A DNA stretch of 64,000 nt, from NCBI RefSeq assembly GCF_018324205.1, contig NZ_AP023356.1:1860001-1924000 (forward strand). Direction: 5' to 3'. This stretch comes from Actinoplanes ianthinogenes (GTDB lineage Bacteria; Actinomycetota; Actinomycetes; Mycobacteriales; Micromonosporaceae). The notes beneath the pieces are model-generated. The model ran no database searches, had not been told where the DNA came from, and was given only the letters and a program-made list of their open reading frames with translations. The translations under genes and the position numbers were made by a program. Of this stretch, positions 35,399 to 44,338 are shown in pieces; the first letter of the stretch is position 1; each line of letters begins with the position of its first letter.

Positions 35399-37969
35399 GT
35401 GGCGCGGCTGCTCGGCCGCCAGGTCGAGGCGGCCGAGCGGGATCGCGCGGCGGGTGACTACGCGACGGCCCGGGACGGGTACGCCCGGATCGTCGCCCGG
35501 CTCCGGCGCGGGCCGTCCTGGTGGCACTCGCCGCTGACCAAGCTGTTCTGGGCGCAGGCGCTGGCCGACGCGCTGTCCGTGCTCGGTGAGATCGACATGA
35601 CGCGCGGGCGGCCCGACCTGGCCCGCGTTTCCTTCGAGGAGGCCCGGCTGCGCTATCAGGACCTGGTCCACGAGGCGTCCGAGGACTTCGCGATCGTGCT
35701 CAACAACCTCGGGGTGGTCTACGAGCGGCTGGGCCTGCTGCCGGAGTCCGCGGAGGCGCTGCGGCGGGCGGTGGAGATCAGCCCGGACCCGCGGGCGTCG
35801 CTCACCAACCTGGCGCTCACGTTGCAGGCGGCCGGCTATCCGGACGCGGCGATGGACGCGCTCGATCGGGCGGCGGCGTTCCCCGGGCCGGCCGACGAGG
35901 TCAGCCGGGTGCTCGACGGCGAACGGGTCTTCCACCTGATGCATCGGGGGGACTACGCGACGGCGCTGGTGCGGCTGACCGAGCGTTTCGAGCGGGCCGG
36001 GGATCCGATCGACGCCGCCTACGCCGCGGGGAACCTCGCTCAGGCGTACGCCGAACTGCAGGAGCTGCCGGAAGCGCTGCGCTGGCAGGAGCGCGCCGTC
36101 CAGCTGCGCCGGCGGTGGCAGCCGGGCTCGCTGCCGCTGGCCATCGCCCTGCACAACCTGGCCGACACGCTCGCCTCGCACGGACGGGCCGCCGAGGCGG
36201 ACGGACTGCTCGCCGAGGCCGCCGGCCTGGCCGCCGCGATCGCCCCGCACGGCCCGGAGCTGGCCGCGATGCGTGCCACCCGTGTCTGGCAGCTGCACGC
36301 CGAGGGCGATCCGGCGGCCGCCGTCGCCGTCGGCGAACAGGCGCTCGCCGCGCTCCCGGCGCTCACCCGCAAGACCATCGGCCTGCTGCTCGCGCTCGGC
36401 TTCGCCGAGACCGGCCTCGGCCGGCGCGACCGCGCCCGCGCCCACTTCGACAGAGCCAGAGACCTCGGTACGAAGATCTCCCCACTCCTGCCCGAGCTGC
36501 GCTGGGTGGAGACCGCGCTGGGCCGGCACCTGCTCGACGACGGCGCGACAGCCGAGGCGGCGGGCTGCTTCGACCGGGCGATCGCGGTGGCCGAGAGCCT
36601 GCGGCCGGGGTCCGCCGCCGAGCCCGGCCTGGAACGTCTCTTCGGCACCGCCCGCTCGGCGTACCACGGGCGGATCCAGGCGGCCTGGCGGGAGCGCACC
36701 CCGGCCGGGGACGCGATCGCCTTCCACGCGGCGGAGAGCTTCCGCGCCCGCACCCTCGCCGAGTTGCTCACCGGTCCGCTGCCGGCGCCACCGCCGGAGG
36801 CCGCGCAGCTGGTCCGCGAGCTGGACGAGACGCGGTGGGCGCTCGGCACGATCCATCGGACCGGGACCGGGGATCCGGCGCCGCTGGAGGAGCGCGCCGA
36901 GTGGCTGCGGCTGCGCCTGCGGGCCCTCGACCCGCGGACCGCCGACCGCGAGGCGCCCCGGGCCGGCACGCTCACCGAGGTGCAGCGCGAGCTGGCCGAG
37001 GGCGTGACCGTGGCGGTCTACGAGGTGACCGACGACGGCGTCTTCCTGTTCGCGGTGCGCCGGGACAGCTTCACCTTCCACCGGCTCGATCCGAGCACCG
37101 AACGGGTCGTCGCGGCGGTCGAGGCGGTCGCCGCGGCCTGCGCCGACCCGGAGAGTGCCGCTCCGGTGGACGAGCTGCGGCAGCTGGGCGAGTGGTTGCT
37201 GCGCCCGCTCGCGGATCGGCTCGGCACCCTCGCGATCTGTGCGAGCGGGGTGCTGGCGCTGCTGCCGTTCGAGGCGCTGGAACTGGACGGGGCGACGCTG
37301 CTGGAGCACTCGGTGGTGTGGTCGATACCGTCGGCGACCGTGCTGACCCGGTTCGGGGAGGTGCGACGGCGGGTTTCGGGGCGGCCGTTCGCGGGCTTCG
37401 CGATGGCGGCGACGCCCGGGCTGGGCGCGCTGCCGGGAGCGGAACGGGAGGTGCGCGCCGCCGCCGAGATCATGGGCGATCCGGACGCGATCGACCTGAC
37501 GCCCACCCCGGAATCGGTCGAGGCCGAGGCGGGCGACGCCCGGTACGTGCACTTCGCCATGCACGGGCAGATCAGCGACAGCCAGCCGCTGTACTCCGGC
37601 TTTCCGCTGGCCGGCGGGACGTTTCTGGACGCGTACCGCATAGCCGGTTTTGATCTTGTCGCGGATCTGGTGGTCTGCTCCGCGTGCGAGACCGCGCAGG
37701 GTGAGTCGCGGGCCGGCGAGGGCGTGGTCGGGCTGGCCTATGCGCTGTTCGCGGCGGGTGCGCGGGGTGTGCTGGTGAGCCGCTGGAACGTCCTCGACAC
37801 GGTGGCGGTCCGGCAGATGCGGGCGTTCTATGGCGGCCTGGCCGGCGGGAAGCCGCCGGCGGTGGCGGCTCGGGAGGCGGCCCTGCAGATCCGGCGCCGC
37901 CAGCCGCATCCGCGGGAGTGGGCGGCGTTCAACCTGATCGACCTCAGCGCCGGAAGGACCCTTCGATGA
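35399..37969 (+). CDS. TPR-CHAT protease-like protein
   Basis: This 856-residue protein has TPR-type helical pairs at residues 1-400 (AIVLNNLGVVYERLGLLPESAEAL is one, here given by its limits). A C-terminal CHAT (caspase HetF-associated) domain follows. The catalytic dyad is visible: His722 in HFAMHGQ and Cys763 in CSACETAQG. CHAT proteins act as caspase-like proteases in bacterial defence and programmed death, as in Craspase and gasdermin-linked systems. GTG 35399 follows the previous stop by one base, and the stop overlaps the next ATG. Substrate and trigger are unknown. Confidence 0.88.
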   Translation: MARLLGRQVEAAERDRAAGDYATARDGYARIVARLRRGPSWWHSPLTKLFWAQALADALSVLGEIDMTRGRPDLARVSFEEARLRYQDLVHEASEDFAIVLNNLGVVYERLGLLPESAEALRRAVEISPDPRASLTNLALTLQAAGYPDAAMDALDRAAAFPGPADEVSRVLDGERVFHLMHRGDYATALVRLTERFERAGDPIDAAYAAGNLAQAYAELQELPEALRWQERAVQLRRRWQPGSLPLAIALHNLADTLASHGRAAEADGLLAEAAGLAAAIAPHGPELAAMRATRVWQLHAEGDPAAAVAVGEQALAALPALTRKTIGLLLALGFAETGLGRRDRARAHFDRARDLGTKISPLLPELRWVETALGRHLLDDGATAEAAGCFDRAIAVAESLRPGSAAEPGLERLFGTARSAYHGRIQAAWRERTPAGDAIAFHAAESFRARTLAELLTGPLPAPPPEAAQLVRELDETRWALGTIHRTGTGDPAPLEERAEWLRLRLRALDPRTADREAPRAGTLTEVQRELAEGVTVAVYEVTDDGVFLFAVRRDSFTFHRLDPSTERVVAAVEAVAAACADPESAAPVDELRQLGEWLLRPLADRLGTLAICASGVLALLPFEALELDGATLLEHSVVWSIPSATVLTRFGEVRRRVSGRPFAGFAMAATPGLGALPGAEREVRAAAEIMGDPDAIDLTPTPESVEAEAGDARYVHFAMHGQISDSQPLYSGFPLAGGTFLDAYRIAGFDLVADLVVCSACETAQGESRAGEGVVGLAYALFAAGARGVLVSRWNVLDTVAVRQMRAFYGGLAGGKPPAVAAREAALQIRRRQPHPREWAAFNLIDLSAGRTLR

Positions 37970-38730
37970 TCACTGTGGACGGCCCGACGGAGCGGCGCAC
38001 GGCCCGGATCCAGTACGTCCTGGTGGCGCTCGCCGCCGCCGGGCTGCTCTGGTTCACGGTCGAGGACAAGCGGCTGTACCTGATGCTGGTCCCGGCAACG
38101 CTGCTGATCGTCGGGTACCGCTCGTGGAACGTGGAGCGCCTCTCCCCCACGCTCGCCCAGTATTACGGGCACGCCGTGGTGGCCGGGGCCGCCGACCGGA
38201 TCGTCCGGCAGTTCGCCGTCAACGACCACCTGTGCGAGCACTGGACCAGCGCCGGGGCGCCCACCTCGCGGCTGCTGGCCGCACACCCCGGACAGCTGGC
38301 CGCCGGGATGGCGGCGCTGCGCGCGGCCGGACCGCCGCCGCGCCCGATGAAGCCGGCCGTCCGCGCCACCAACCGGACGGTGGCGGCGGCGCTGGGGGTC
38401 ACCCTCGGCCTGCTGATCGGGTCCGCGCCGGGCTGGACGCCGGTGCTGCTGATCGCGCTGGTCGTGCTGGTGGTCTTCCGAGTGGTGGTGGCGGGCTACA
38501 ACCGGTCGCGGCTGGCGGTGATCACCGGAGCCATGCGTACCAACACGAAGGCTGAGCTGACCGCGTTGCTCGACCCGCCGTGGACCGATCGCCGGATTGC
38601 GGTGGTGCAGGAGCTGCGCCGCATGTTCGACCCGCTTCCGCAGGGCCGGCGCCTGCCCGAGCTGCGGATGATCGAGCTGCTGCTGGGCGGGGGCGCGCTG
38701 GCCGGCGCCCTGGCCGGCTCCGCGTTCTAG
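37966..38730 (+). CDS. Membrane protein coupled to the CHAT-TPR gene
   Basis: This 254-residue protein has two helix pairs: IQYVLVALAAAGLLWFTV with LYLMLVPATLLIVGY, then VAAALGVTLGLLIGSAPGW with VLLIALVVLVVFRVVV. Cytoplasmic loops separate them. A hydrophobic C terminus (LLLGGGALAGALAGSAF) is also present. It starts at ATG 37966, overlapping the CHAT stop by four bases, so it is made with that protease. It could be the CHAT substrate or a membrane anchor. The family is not recognised. Confidence 0.7.
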   Translation: MITVDGPTERRTARIQYVLVALAAAGLLWFTVEDKRLYLMLVPATLLIVGYRSWNVERLSPTLAQYYGHAVVAGAADRIVRQFAVNDHLCEHWTSAGAPTSRLLAAHPGQLAAGMAALRAAGPPPRPMKPAVRATNRTVAAALGVTLGLLIGSAPGWTPVLLIALVVLVVFRVVVAGYNRSRLAVITGAMRTNTKAELTALLDPPWTDRRIAVVQELRRMFDPLPQGRRLPELRMIELLLGGGALAGALAGSAF

Positions 38731-38766
38731 CGTGGGGCGGCTCGGGTCGTACCGAAAGAATGGGGT

Positions 38767-40920
38767 TCACATGAGGCCGGTGAAGCGGGCGGGATCGAGC
38801 CAGTCGGCGCCGGAGGTGTCGATCGGGAAACCGGCGATCCGCAACCGCTGAGCGACCTGTTGCACGAACAGCTCGCGGTCCGCCGGCGAGGCGCCGGTCA
38901 GCTGCACGGTCTCGCGGCCGTCCAGCTCGGCGATCCGGCCGGCCTCGCCGATCTGCACCACGATCGTCTGGTCCGGGTGCAGCGCGAGGGCCCGCCCCGC
39001 CCGGATCAGCGTGTCCGGGTAACTGCCGTCGACGTCGTCCGGGGTGAGCAGCACCAGCGACGCCGGCCCGAGGGCGAAGCCGGCCCGCAGCACCTCCTCC
39101 CGGTACGGCATCGGTTTGCCGGTGCGGGCCACCACCTCCTCCCAGTCCAGCGGGTGCAGGTCGAGCGAGCGCAGCAGGCCGAACACGGCGGCGCGGGCCG
39201 GCCGGTTCCGCCCGTGGATCACGAAGATCTCCCGGGTGACCGGCTCCGGCCGGACCGGGTCCGCCGGACGCGCCGGGGCGCCACCGCCGGTCCACAGCCA
39301 GGCGGTCCGGTGGAACTTCTTGACCTGCACGTCGACGCTCTGGAACTCGTCCGCGGCCAGTCCCTCGTGGCCCTCACCCACCACGTCCTCGTGGGTCCGG
39401 TCGCTGACCAGCGCGACCAGGTCGGCGTCCGGCCGCTCGGCGATCGCCCGGCGCAGTTGTTTGCTGTCCAGCAGCCGGCCGATGCCGATGATGGTGCTGT
39501 CGCTGAAGCCGATCGCCGCGACCGCGAACGGGCCGGAGCCGACCGCGAGGCGCAGCCGGATCCGGTCAGCCGGGTAGGCGGCGTTGTCCGCGGCCAGCTC
39601 GGCCCGCCAGCCGTGCAGCAGTTTCGGCAACGCGAGGTGGGCCGGCACGCCGGCCGGCAGCACCACCATCATGCCGTCGCCGGCATCCTGCCGGTCGGTC
39701 TCGTGCAGCCGCAGGCCGAGGCCGGCGATCACCCGCTCGACCAGGCCCGCGACGCGCTGCTGCACCTCGCGGCGTTGCGGCCCGGTCCGGGAGCTGTAGT
39801 CGACGACGTCGATGCCGAAGCCGACGCGATATTCGATGTCGGACTTCGCGGCCGGGGCCGCCGCCGCGGCGCGCTGCACGGGCACCAGCTTCTCCACCCG
39901 CTCGGCCTCCTCGCGGGTGGCGTCCAGGTAGACCACGTCGTCGTCGATCCGGGCGGCCAGCCACTCGGCGACCTCGGCGTCCGCGGGCAGCGGCACGGGC
40001 AGCGCCTTGCCCATGTTGGCGCGGGCGATCTCCACGCTCTGCCGCATCCGGCGCAGGCCGCTCAGCGCGGCGGCCAGATCGGCCTCGTCGGCGGCGAACG
40101 CGGTGAGGTCGATCGGGCCGGCCGGGTCCGCGGCCCGCAGCCGGCTGCCGACCTGGTCGATCCGGGCGCTCACCCGGGCGCGCAGCTCCCGCAGCCCGCC
40201 GGCTTCGAGGACCCGGGCCTGGTAACGCAACTTGGTGGCGTGCAGCAGGTAGCGGCCCAGCGGCGGCAGCGCGGTGCCACCGTCGCTCCAGGCGAACGTG
40301 CCCAGGGCGAGATCCTGGTCCAGGTCACCCAGCAGCACCAGCCGCCGGTCGGCGTGGATGCCGACCGGCGTGACCTCCCAGGCGGCGAACTCGTCCAGCG
40401 TGCCCGGCCGCGCCCACCAGCGGGCGCCGTCGCCGTCCCGGCCCGGCACCGCGTCCCGCAGCTCGGCGGCGGCCGGATCGCCGGTCTTGGCCAGGTAGAC
40501 GACCGTGCTGCCGAGCAACCCGCCCGGCTCGGATCCGCAGAGCTTGTCCCACCAGCGGGTGTACTCGTGCCAGCCGGGCGGGGCCGCGGCGCCGAGGCGG
40601 GGGCGGGCACCCTGCATCGCCTCCGGCGACGCGATCGCGAAGGAGAGGTTGAGGACGTCGTGCTCGCGGCGGACGATCGCCTGGAACCGCACGGTGGGGT
40701 CCTGCAGTCCGGCCAGCGCGCCCTCCGGCCCGGCGGCCGGATCGGCGGGCAGTCCGGCGCCCAGGTCCGCGTCCAGGATCGGGTCCGTCATACCCAGTTG
40801 GGTACGGCATCGCTCCCAGAACCGCCCGATCCAGGCCAGCGCCGCGGCGGCGTCCGGCCCGTCCAGCGGCGCGTAAAGGTGGGCGACGAACTCCTGCTCA
40901 AGAAGCTCGCTGGTCGTCAT
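38767..40920 (-). CDS. CATRA-like, nucleotide-cyclase-like and TIR-like fusion protein
   Basis: This 717-residue conflict-system protein has three parts. Residues 1-330 resemble CATRA-N (EFVAHLYAPLDG; WHEYTRWWDKLCG). Residues about 363-540 resemble a class III nucleotide cyclase (GFGIDVVDYSSRTG with Asp371, then DAGDGMMVVLP with Asp415), so both metal-site Asp positions are kept. Residues 562-715 are a TIR-like domain of the CAP12/Pycsar type (EIFVIHGRNRPAR, LDWEEVVARTGKPMP). The usual TIR glutamate motif N-V-x-x-E reads DTLIR here, so NADase activity may be lost. It overlaps the CATASP stop by 23 bases. A Pycsar-like signalling role is inferred. Confidence 0.72.
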   Translation of the reverse strand: MTTSELLEQEFVAHLYAPLDGPDAAAALAWIGRFWERCRTQLGMTDPILDADLGAGLPADPAAGPEGALAGLQDPTVRFQAIVRREHDVLNLSFAIASPEAMQGARPRLGAAAPPGWHEYTRWWDKLCGSEPGGLLGSTVVYLAKTGDPAAAELRDAVPGRDGDGARWWARPGTLDEFAAWEVTPVGIHADRRLVLLGDLDQDLALGTFAWSDGGTALPPLGRYLLHATKLRYQARVLEAGGLRELRARVSARIDQVGSRLRAADPAGPIDLTAFAADEADLAAALSGLRRMRQSVEIARANMGKALPVPLPADAEVAEWLAARIDDDVVYLDATREEAERVEKLVPVQRAAAAAPAAKSDIEYRVGFGIDVVDYSSRTGPQRREVQQRVAGLVERVIAGLGLRLHETDRQDAGDGMMVVLPAGVPAHLALPKLLHGWRAELAADNAAYPADRIRLRLAVGSGPFAVAAIGFSDSTIIGIGRLLDSKQLRRAIAERPDADLVALVSDRTHEDVVGEGHEGLAADEFQSVDVQVKKFHRTAWLWTGGGAPARPADPVRPEPVTREIFVIHGRNRPARAAVFGLLRSLDLHPLDWEEVVARTGKPMPYREEVLRAGFALGPASLVLLTPDDVDGSYPDTLIRAGRALALHPDQTIVVQIGEAGRIAELDGRETVQLTGASPADRELFVQQVAQRLRIAGFPIDTSGADWLDPARFTGLM

Positions 40921-41251
40921 CGTCCCGGGCCTCCTCCGGCTTGCCGTGCTTGGGGTCACCGGTGAGCCGGTGCACCAGCTCGTTGCGCCGCTCCAGCACC
41001 TGCGGCGGGATCCCGGCCGCACCGGCGCTGCCGATCCGGGGGATCTTCCGATACGGCCCGTACAGCTCCAGTGCGGACGTCGCGTCGCGCAGGTCGTCCA
41101 GGTCGTGCGTGTCGAGCGCGGTCTCGATCTGGTGGAGCACCTCCGCCACCTGCTCCCAGCGCTGCGGGGTGAGCTCCCACAGAACCAGGTCGCTCAGCGC
41201 GTCGAGGGCTTGGGTCACGGACTCGGTGTCCCAGTGCTTCGGGAGGTCCAT
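40898..41251 (-). CDS. CATRA-associated small protein (CATASP-like)
   Basis: This 117-residue helical protein resembles the small partner described with CATRA systems: WDTESVTQALDALSDLVLWE, then LHQIETALDTHDLDDLRDA, then PQVLERRNELVHRL. It is the first gene of a two-gene unit and overlaps the fusion gene by 23 bases, consistent with a stable complex. ATG 41251 (MDLPKHWD) was chosen; the longer open frame upstream antisense-overlaps the TIR gene. It is probably a regulator or adaptor of the fusion protein. Confidence 0.7.
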   Translation of the reverse strand: MDLPKHWDTESVTQALDALSDLVLWELTPQRWEQVAEVLHQIETALDTHDLDDLRDATSALELYGPYRKIPRIGSAGAAGIPPQVLERRNELVHRLTGDPKHGKPEEARDDDDQRAS

Positions 41252-41338
41252 GGTGGGCACTGTATCCAGCAGGGGGACGTTCCGCCCTCCACCGACCAAA
41301 CGACCCGTTCCGAGACTGTCCTGATTAGCATCGGTCAC

Positions 41339-41896
41339 ATGCCGGACCCCCGCGAAGTCTTCGTCATCCACGGCCGCGACGAGCAGGCCCGCCTCGCGCT
41401 GTGGCGCTTCCTGCAGGCGATCGACCTGCACCCGCTGGACTGGGAGGAGGTCGTCGAGCGCACCGGCCGCGGCATCCCGCACATGACCCAGGTGCTGACC
41501 AAGGCGTTCGAGGAGAACCAGGCCGCGATCGTGCTGTGCACTCCGGACGACGGCGCGATCCTGCACGAGGAGCTGCGCGGGCGGCGGGAGCAGGCGTACG
41601 AGACCGAGCTGACCGGCCAGGTCCGGCCGAACGTGCTGCTCGAGATGGGCATGGCGCTGGCCCTGCAGCCGGAACGGACGATCATCGTGGAGATCGGCGA
41701 CCTGCGACCGGTTTCGGACATCGCCGGGATCAACGTGATCCGCTTCAACGGCACCGCGGAGAGCCTCAACAAGATCGCCGGGCGGCTGGAGCTGGTCGGC
41801 TGCGCGGTCAACCGGAAGGGCACCGACTGGCTGGACACCCGGCCGTTCCAGAGCCTGAAGGCGTACCGGCGCACGTTCAAGCCCCGGTCAGCGTGA
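41339..41896 (+). CDS. Stand-alone TIR-like nucleotide-binding effector (PF10137 type)
   Basis: This 185-residue single-domain protein is a TIR-like nucleotide-binding domain (EVFVIHGRDEQARLAL, LDWEEVVERTGRGIPHM, AIVLCTPDDGAI, NVLLEMGMALAL). The conserved catalytic-position Glu is Glu102. The family acts as NAD+-cleaving effectors in cyclic-nucleotide-signalled defence. It is divergent from the CATASP gene with 87 bp between starts, so it shares its control region with the CATRA unit. It ends 20 bp inside the convergent CHAT-TPR gene. Confidence 0.85.
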   Translation: MPDPREVFVIHGRDEQARLALWRFLQAIDLHPLDWEEVVERTGRGIPHMTQVLTKAFEENQAAIVLCTPDDGAILHEELRGRREQAYETELTGQVRPNVLLEMGMALALQPERTIIVEIGDLRPVSDIAGINVIRFNGTAESLNKIAGRLELVGCAVNRKGTDWLDTRPFQSLKAYRRTFKPRSA

Positions 41897-44336
41897 ACGC
41901 TCCCCAGTAGTACGGATTGCCGAACCGGGGCAGCCGGCCGCCCGCCAGCTCCGGGTACGCCACCCGCAGCTGTTCCCGGTCCGTCTCGCGCAGCCAGCGC
42001 TGCGCCTCGCTGAGCGCCCGGGCCGGGCTCGCCGCATCGGCCGCGAGCAGGTCGTGGAACCGGGCCATCAACAGCGCCACGGCCCGGTCGTCGACCTCCC
42101 AGTGCGCGGCCACCACGCCGGCCAGGCCGAGCTGCAGCATGCCGCCGGGCAGCCCGATCACCTCGTCCGGCAGGTCGTGTCCGATCCGGTGGCTCTCGCA
42201 CGACGACAGCACCGCGAGCCGCCGCGGACCGGGCGGCAGGCGCAGCAGGTCGTGCAGCGTCACCGGGCCGTCGGCCAGGAGCAGCCGGCTCTGAAGGATC
42301 CGGTCCGGCGCCGCCTGCCCGTGACAGGCCAGATGCCAGACCGCGTGCCGGGGCAGCTGCTCCAGCACCGCGTCGCGGCTGGCCCGGGGCAGCGTCGTCA
42401 CCGCGGCGGCGCGCTCCTGCCAGAGCCGGGTCACCACGGCCACCTCCGGACCGACGTTGAGCAGGTCGCTCGCCGGGGCGGCGACCGCGAGCACGGCGGG
42501 CCGCGCCGAGGCGAACTCGGCGGCCCGCGCCAGGGAGATCCGCAGGACACGGCCGCTGGGCGCGTAACGGAAGTCGTTGCGATCGGCGAGACCCTTCCAT
42601 CCGTACGCCGAAAGCGGGTCCTTGATCGCGGCGGCGTGCACCGGCAGCAGGCCGAGCAGCCCGACCGCCACGATCGTCACCAGCTCACCGTCGCCCAGGC
42701 GTCCGTCGAGGTCGCGCATCCCGTGCCGCCACAGCCACTCGGCGAGCCGTTCCACCCGCCGGGGGTCGTCGTCGTTCTCCAGGGTGTGCGCCTCGCGGCG
42801 GACCGCGTCCCGGGTCAGGTCCGGCAGGTCCAGTGCCTGCGGGTCGCCGTCGGCGCGGACGATCAGGGCGTAGCCGCCGGCCTCGGCGGCGGCCAGATAG
42901 ACCAGCGGGCCGTCGGCGGCGGCCAGGCGGATCTCGTCCAGGCTGTTGTCCAGGCTCTTGTCCAGCCCCAGCGTGCTGATCTCCCGGCGCACCTCCGCCA
43001 GGGTCGTGGCGGCGCGGTGCAGGCCCGTGGTGAACGCGTCGCTGTGCGCCCAGCCGCGCTCGGCCCGGGCCAGGGCCTGCGCCGCGTCCCGGTGCCGGTC
43101 GGCCAGATCGGCGCGCCCGGCCGCGCGCAACGCGCTCTGGACAGCCGGATCGTCGCGGCCCGTGGTCTCCCGGATCGCGACGGCCCGGCCGAGCTCGAGG
43201 GCGACCACCGCGCCGGCCGGGTCACCGGCCCGCAGCAGCCACCAGCCGGCCTCGGCGGCGCGATGCCGCACCCGGGCCAGCAGCCGGTCCCGCACCTTGC
43301 TCTCGTACTGCGGGCCGGTGGCGAGCGGGACGGCGGCCATCATCGCCCGGTAGGCCGGTGCGCAGAGCGCGGCGTCGCCGGTCGACTCGGCCCAGGTCAC
43401 CCACTCGTCGCTGACCTGCAACAGGCTGTCCGAGGTGCCGCCCAGGTTCGCCTGCCAGGCACGGTCCCAGGCGGCGGCGATCCGCGGCGCGGGCCGGGGC
43501 CGGGCGCCGGACAGGTCGGCGGCGGTGACCGCACGGGCCAGGCCGGTGAGCGCGTCGAGCCGGGTCTTCGGCTCGCCGTGGCGGGCCGCCTTGCGGAACA
43601 GCTTGACCGCCCAGCGCACCTCGAACTGCCGGGTCGCGGACGCCAGCAGCACCGACGCCTGGGACGCCAGCGCGGGTGCCCGGCGGGCCGGACGCCAGCC
43701 GGCCGCGCGCCGCCCGGCACGGCACAGGAAAACCGCCTCCGGCGCGGTCATCTGCCCGGCGTGAAAGGCCAGCTCGGCCCGGGTCCCATGGATGTTGCCC
43801 AGGTGGCGCAGCAGGGCCGGGCTCGCCAGGTGGAGCACGTGGTCCAGCTGCCAGAGCGCATCCCGGATCAGGATCTCCTCGGCCTGCTCGTCCGCCGTCG
43901 AGATCTGGGCCAGCAGGTAATCGGCGCAGGCGGCGGCCACCATGGCGTGCGCGTCGCGGTCGCCGGGCAGCCGCGTGACGGCCATCTGCAACGTGTGCAG
44001 CGCCTGGGTGTAACCGGCCAGGTCGTCGCTGCGGTTGTACTTGGCCTGCATCACGGCGACCAGGTCGTAGGCCACGCCGAACAGGCGGACCAGGTCGTCC
44101 TCGGGCAGCTCGGCGGAGGCCGCCCGGAGCAGGTCGGTGGCCTCGACCAGGTCGTCCGGCCGGTCCAGGAAGGTGGAGCGGCGGATCAGGATCCGGGCCA
44201 GGGTGAGCTTGTTGCCCTGCCGGCGGGCTTCGGCGACCGCCTCGTCGAGGTCGGCGCCGGCGGCGGGCTGCAGCGACTCGCGGAGCCGCCGGTGGGCGGC
44301 CAGGCTCGACGGCCGGTACTGCTGCGGCATCGGCAT
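41877..44336 (-). CDS. TPR-CHAT protease-like protein of the VWA/kinase operon
   Basis: The protein has 819 residues: helical TPR-like region at residues 1-450, then a CHAT domain with His672 (LACHGQ) and Cys713 (SSCESHR). The 41-residue gap between the pair equals that in the 35399 protein. It ends the six-gene minus-strand operon that starts at 48627 and follows the zinc-ribbon gene by two bases. This places a caspase-like protease under the PP2C/kinase/VWA module. ATG 44336 or 44330 may be used. Confidence 0.85.
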   Translation of the reverse strand: MPMPQQYRPSSLAAHRRLRESLQPAAGADLDEAVAEARRQGNKLTLARILIRRSTFLDRPDDLVEATDLLRAASAELPEDDLVRLFGVAYDLVAVMQAKYNRSDDLAGYTQALHTLQMAVTRLPGDRDAHAMVAAACADYLLAQISTADEQAEEILIRDALWQLDHVLHLASPALLRHLGNIHGTRAELAFHAGQMTAPEAVFLCRAGRRAAGWRPARRAPALASQASVLLASATRQFEVRWAVKLFRKAARHGEPKTRLDALTGLARAVTAADLSGARPRPAPRIAAAWDRAWQANLGGTSDSLLQVSDEWVTWAESTGDAALCAPAYRAMMAAVPLATGPQYESKVRDRLLARVRHRAAEAGWWLLRAGDPAGAVVALELGRAVAIRETTGRDDPAVQSALRAAGRADLADRHRDAAQALARAERGWAHSDAFTTGLHRAATTLAEVRREISTLGLDKSLDNSLDEIRLAAADGPLVYLAAAEAGGYALIVRADGDPQALDLPDLTRDAVRREAHTLENDDDPRRVERLAEWLWRHGMRDLDGRLGDGELVTIVAVGLLGLLPVHAAAIKDPLSAYGWKGLADRNDFRYAPSGRVLRISLARAAEFASARPAVLAVAAPASDLLNVGPEVAVVTRLWQERAAAVTTLPRASRDAVLEQLPRHAVWHLACHGQAAPDRILQSRLLLADGPVTLHDLLRLPPGPRRLAVLSSCESHRIGHDLPDEVIGLPGGMLQLGLAGVVAAHWEVDDRAVALLMARFHDLLAADAASPARALSEAQRWLRETDREQLRVAYPELAGGRLPRFGNPYYWGAFTLTGA

Positions 44337-44338
44337 CC

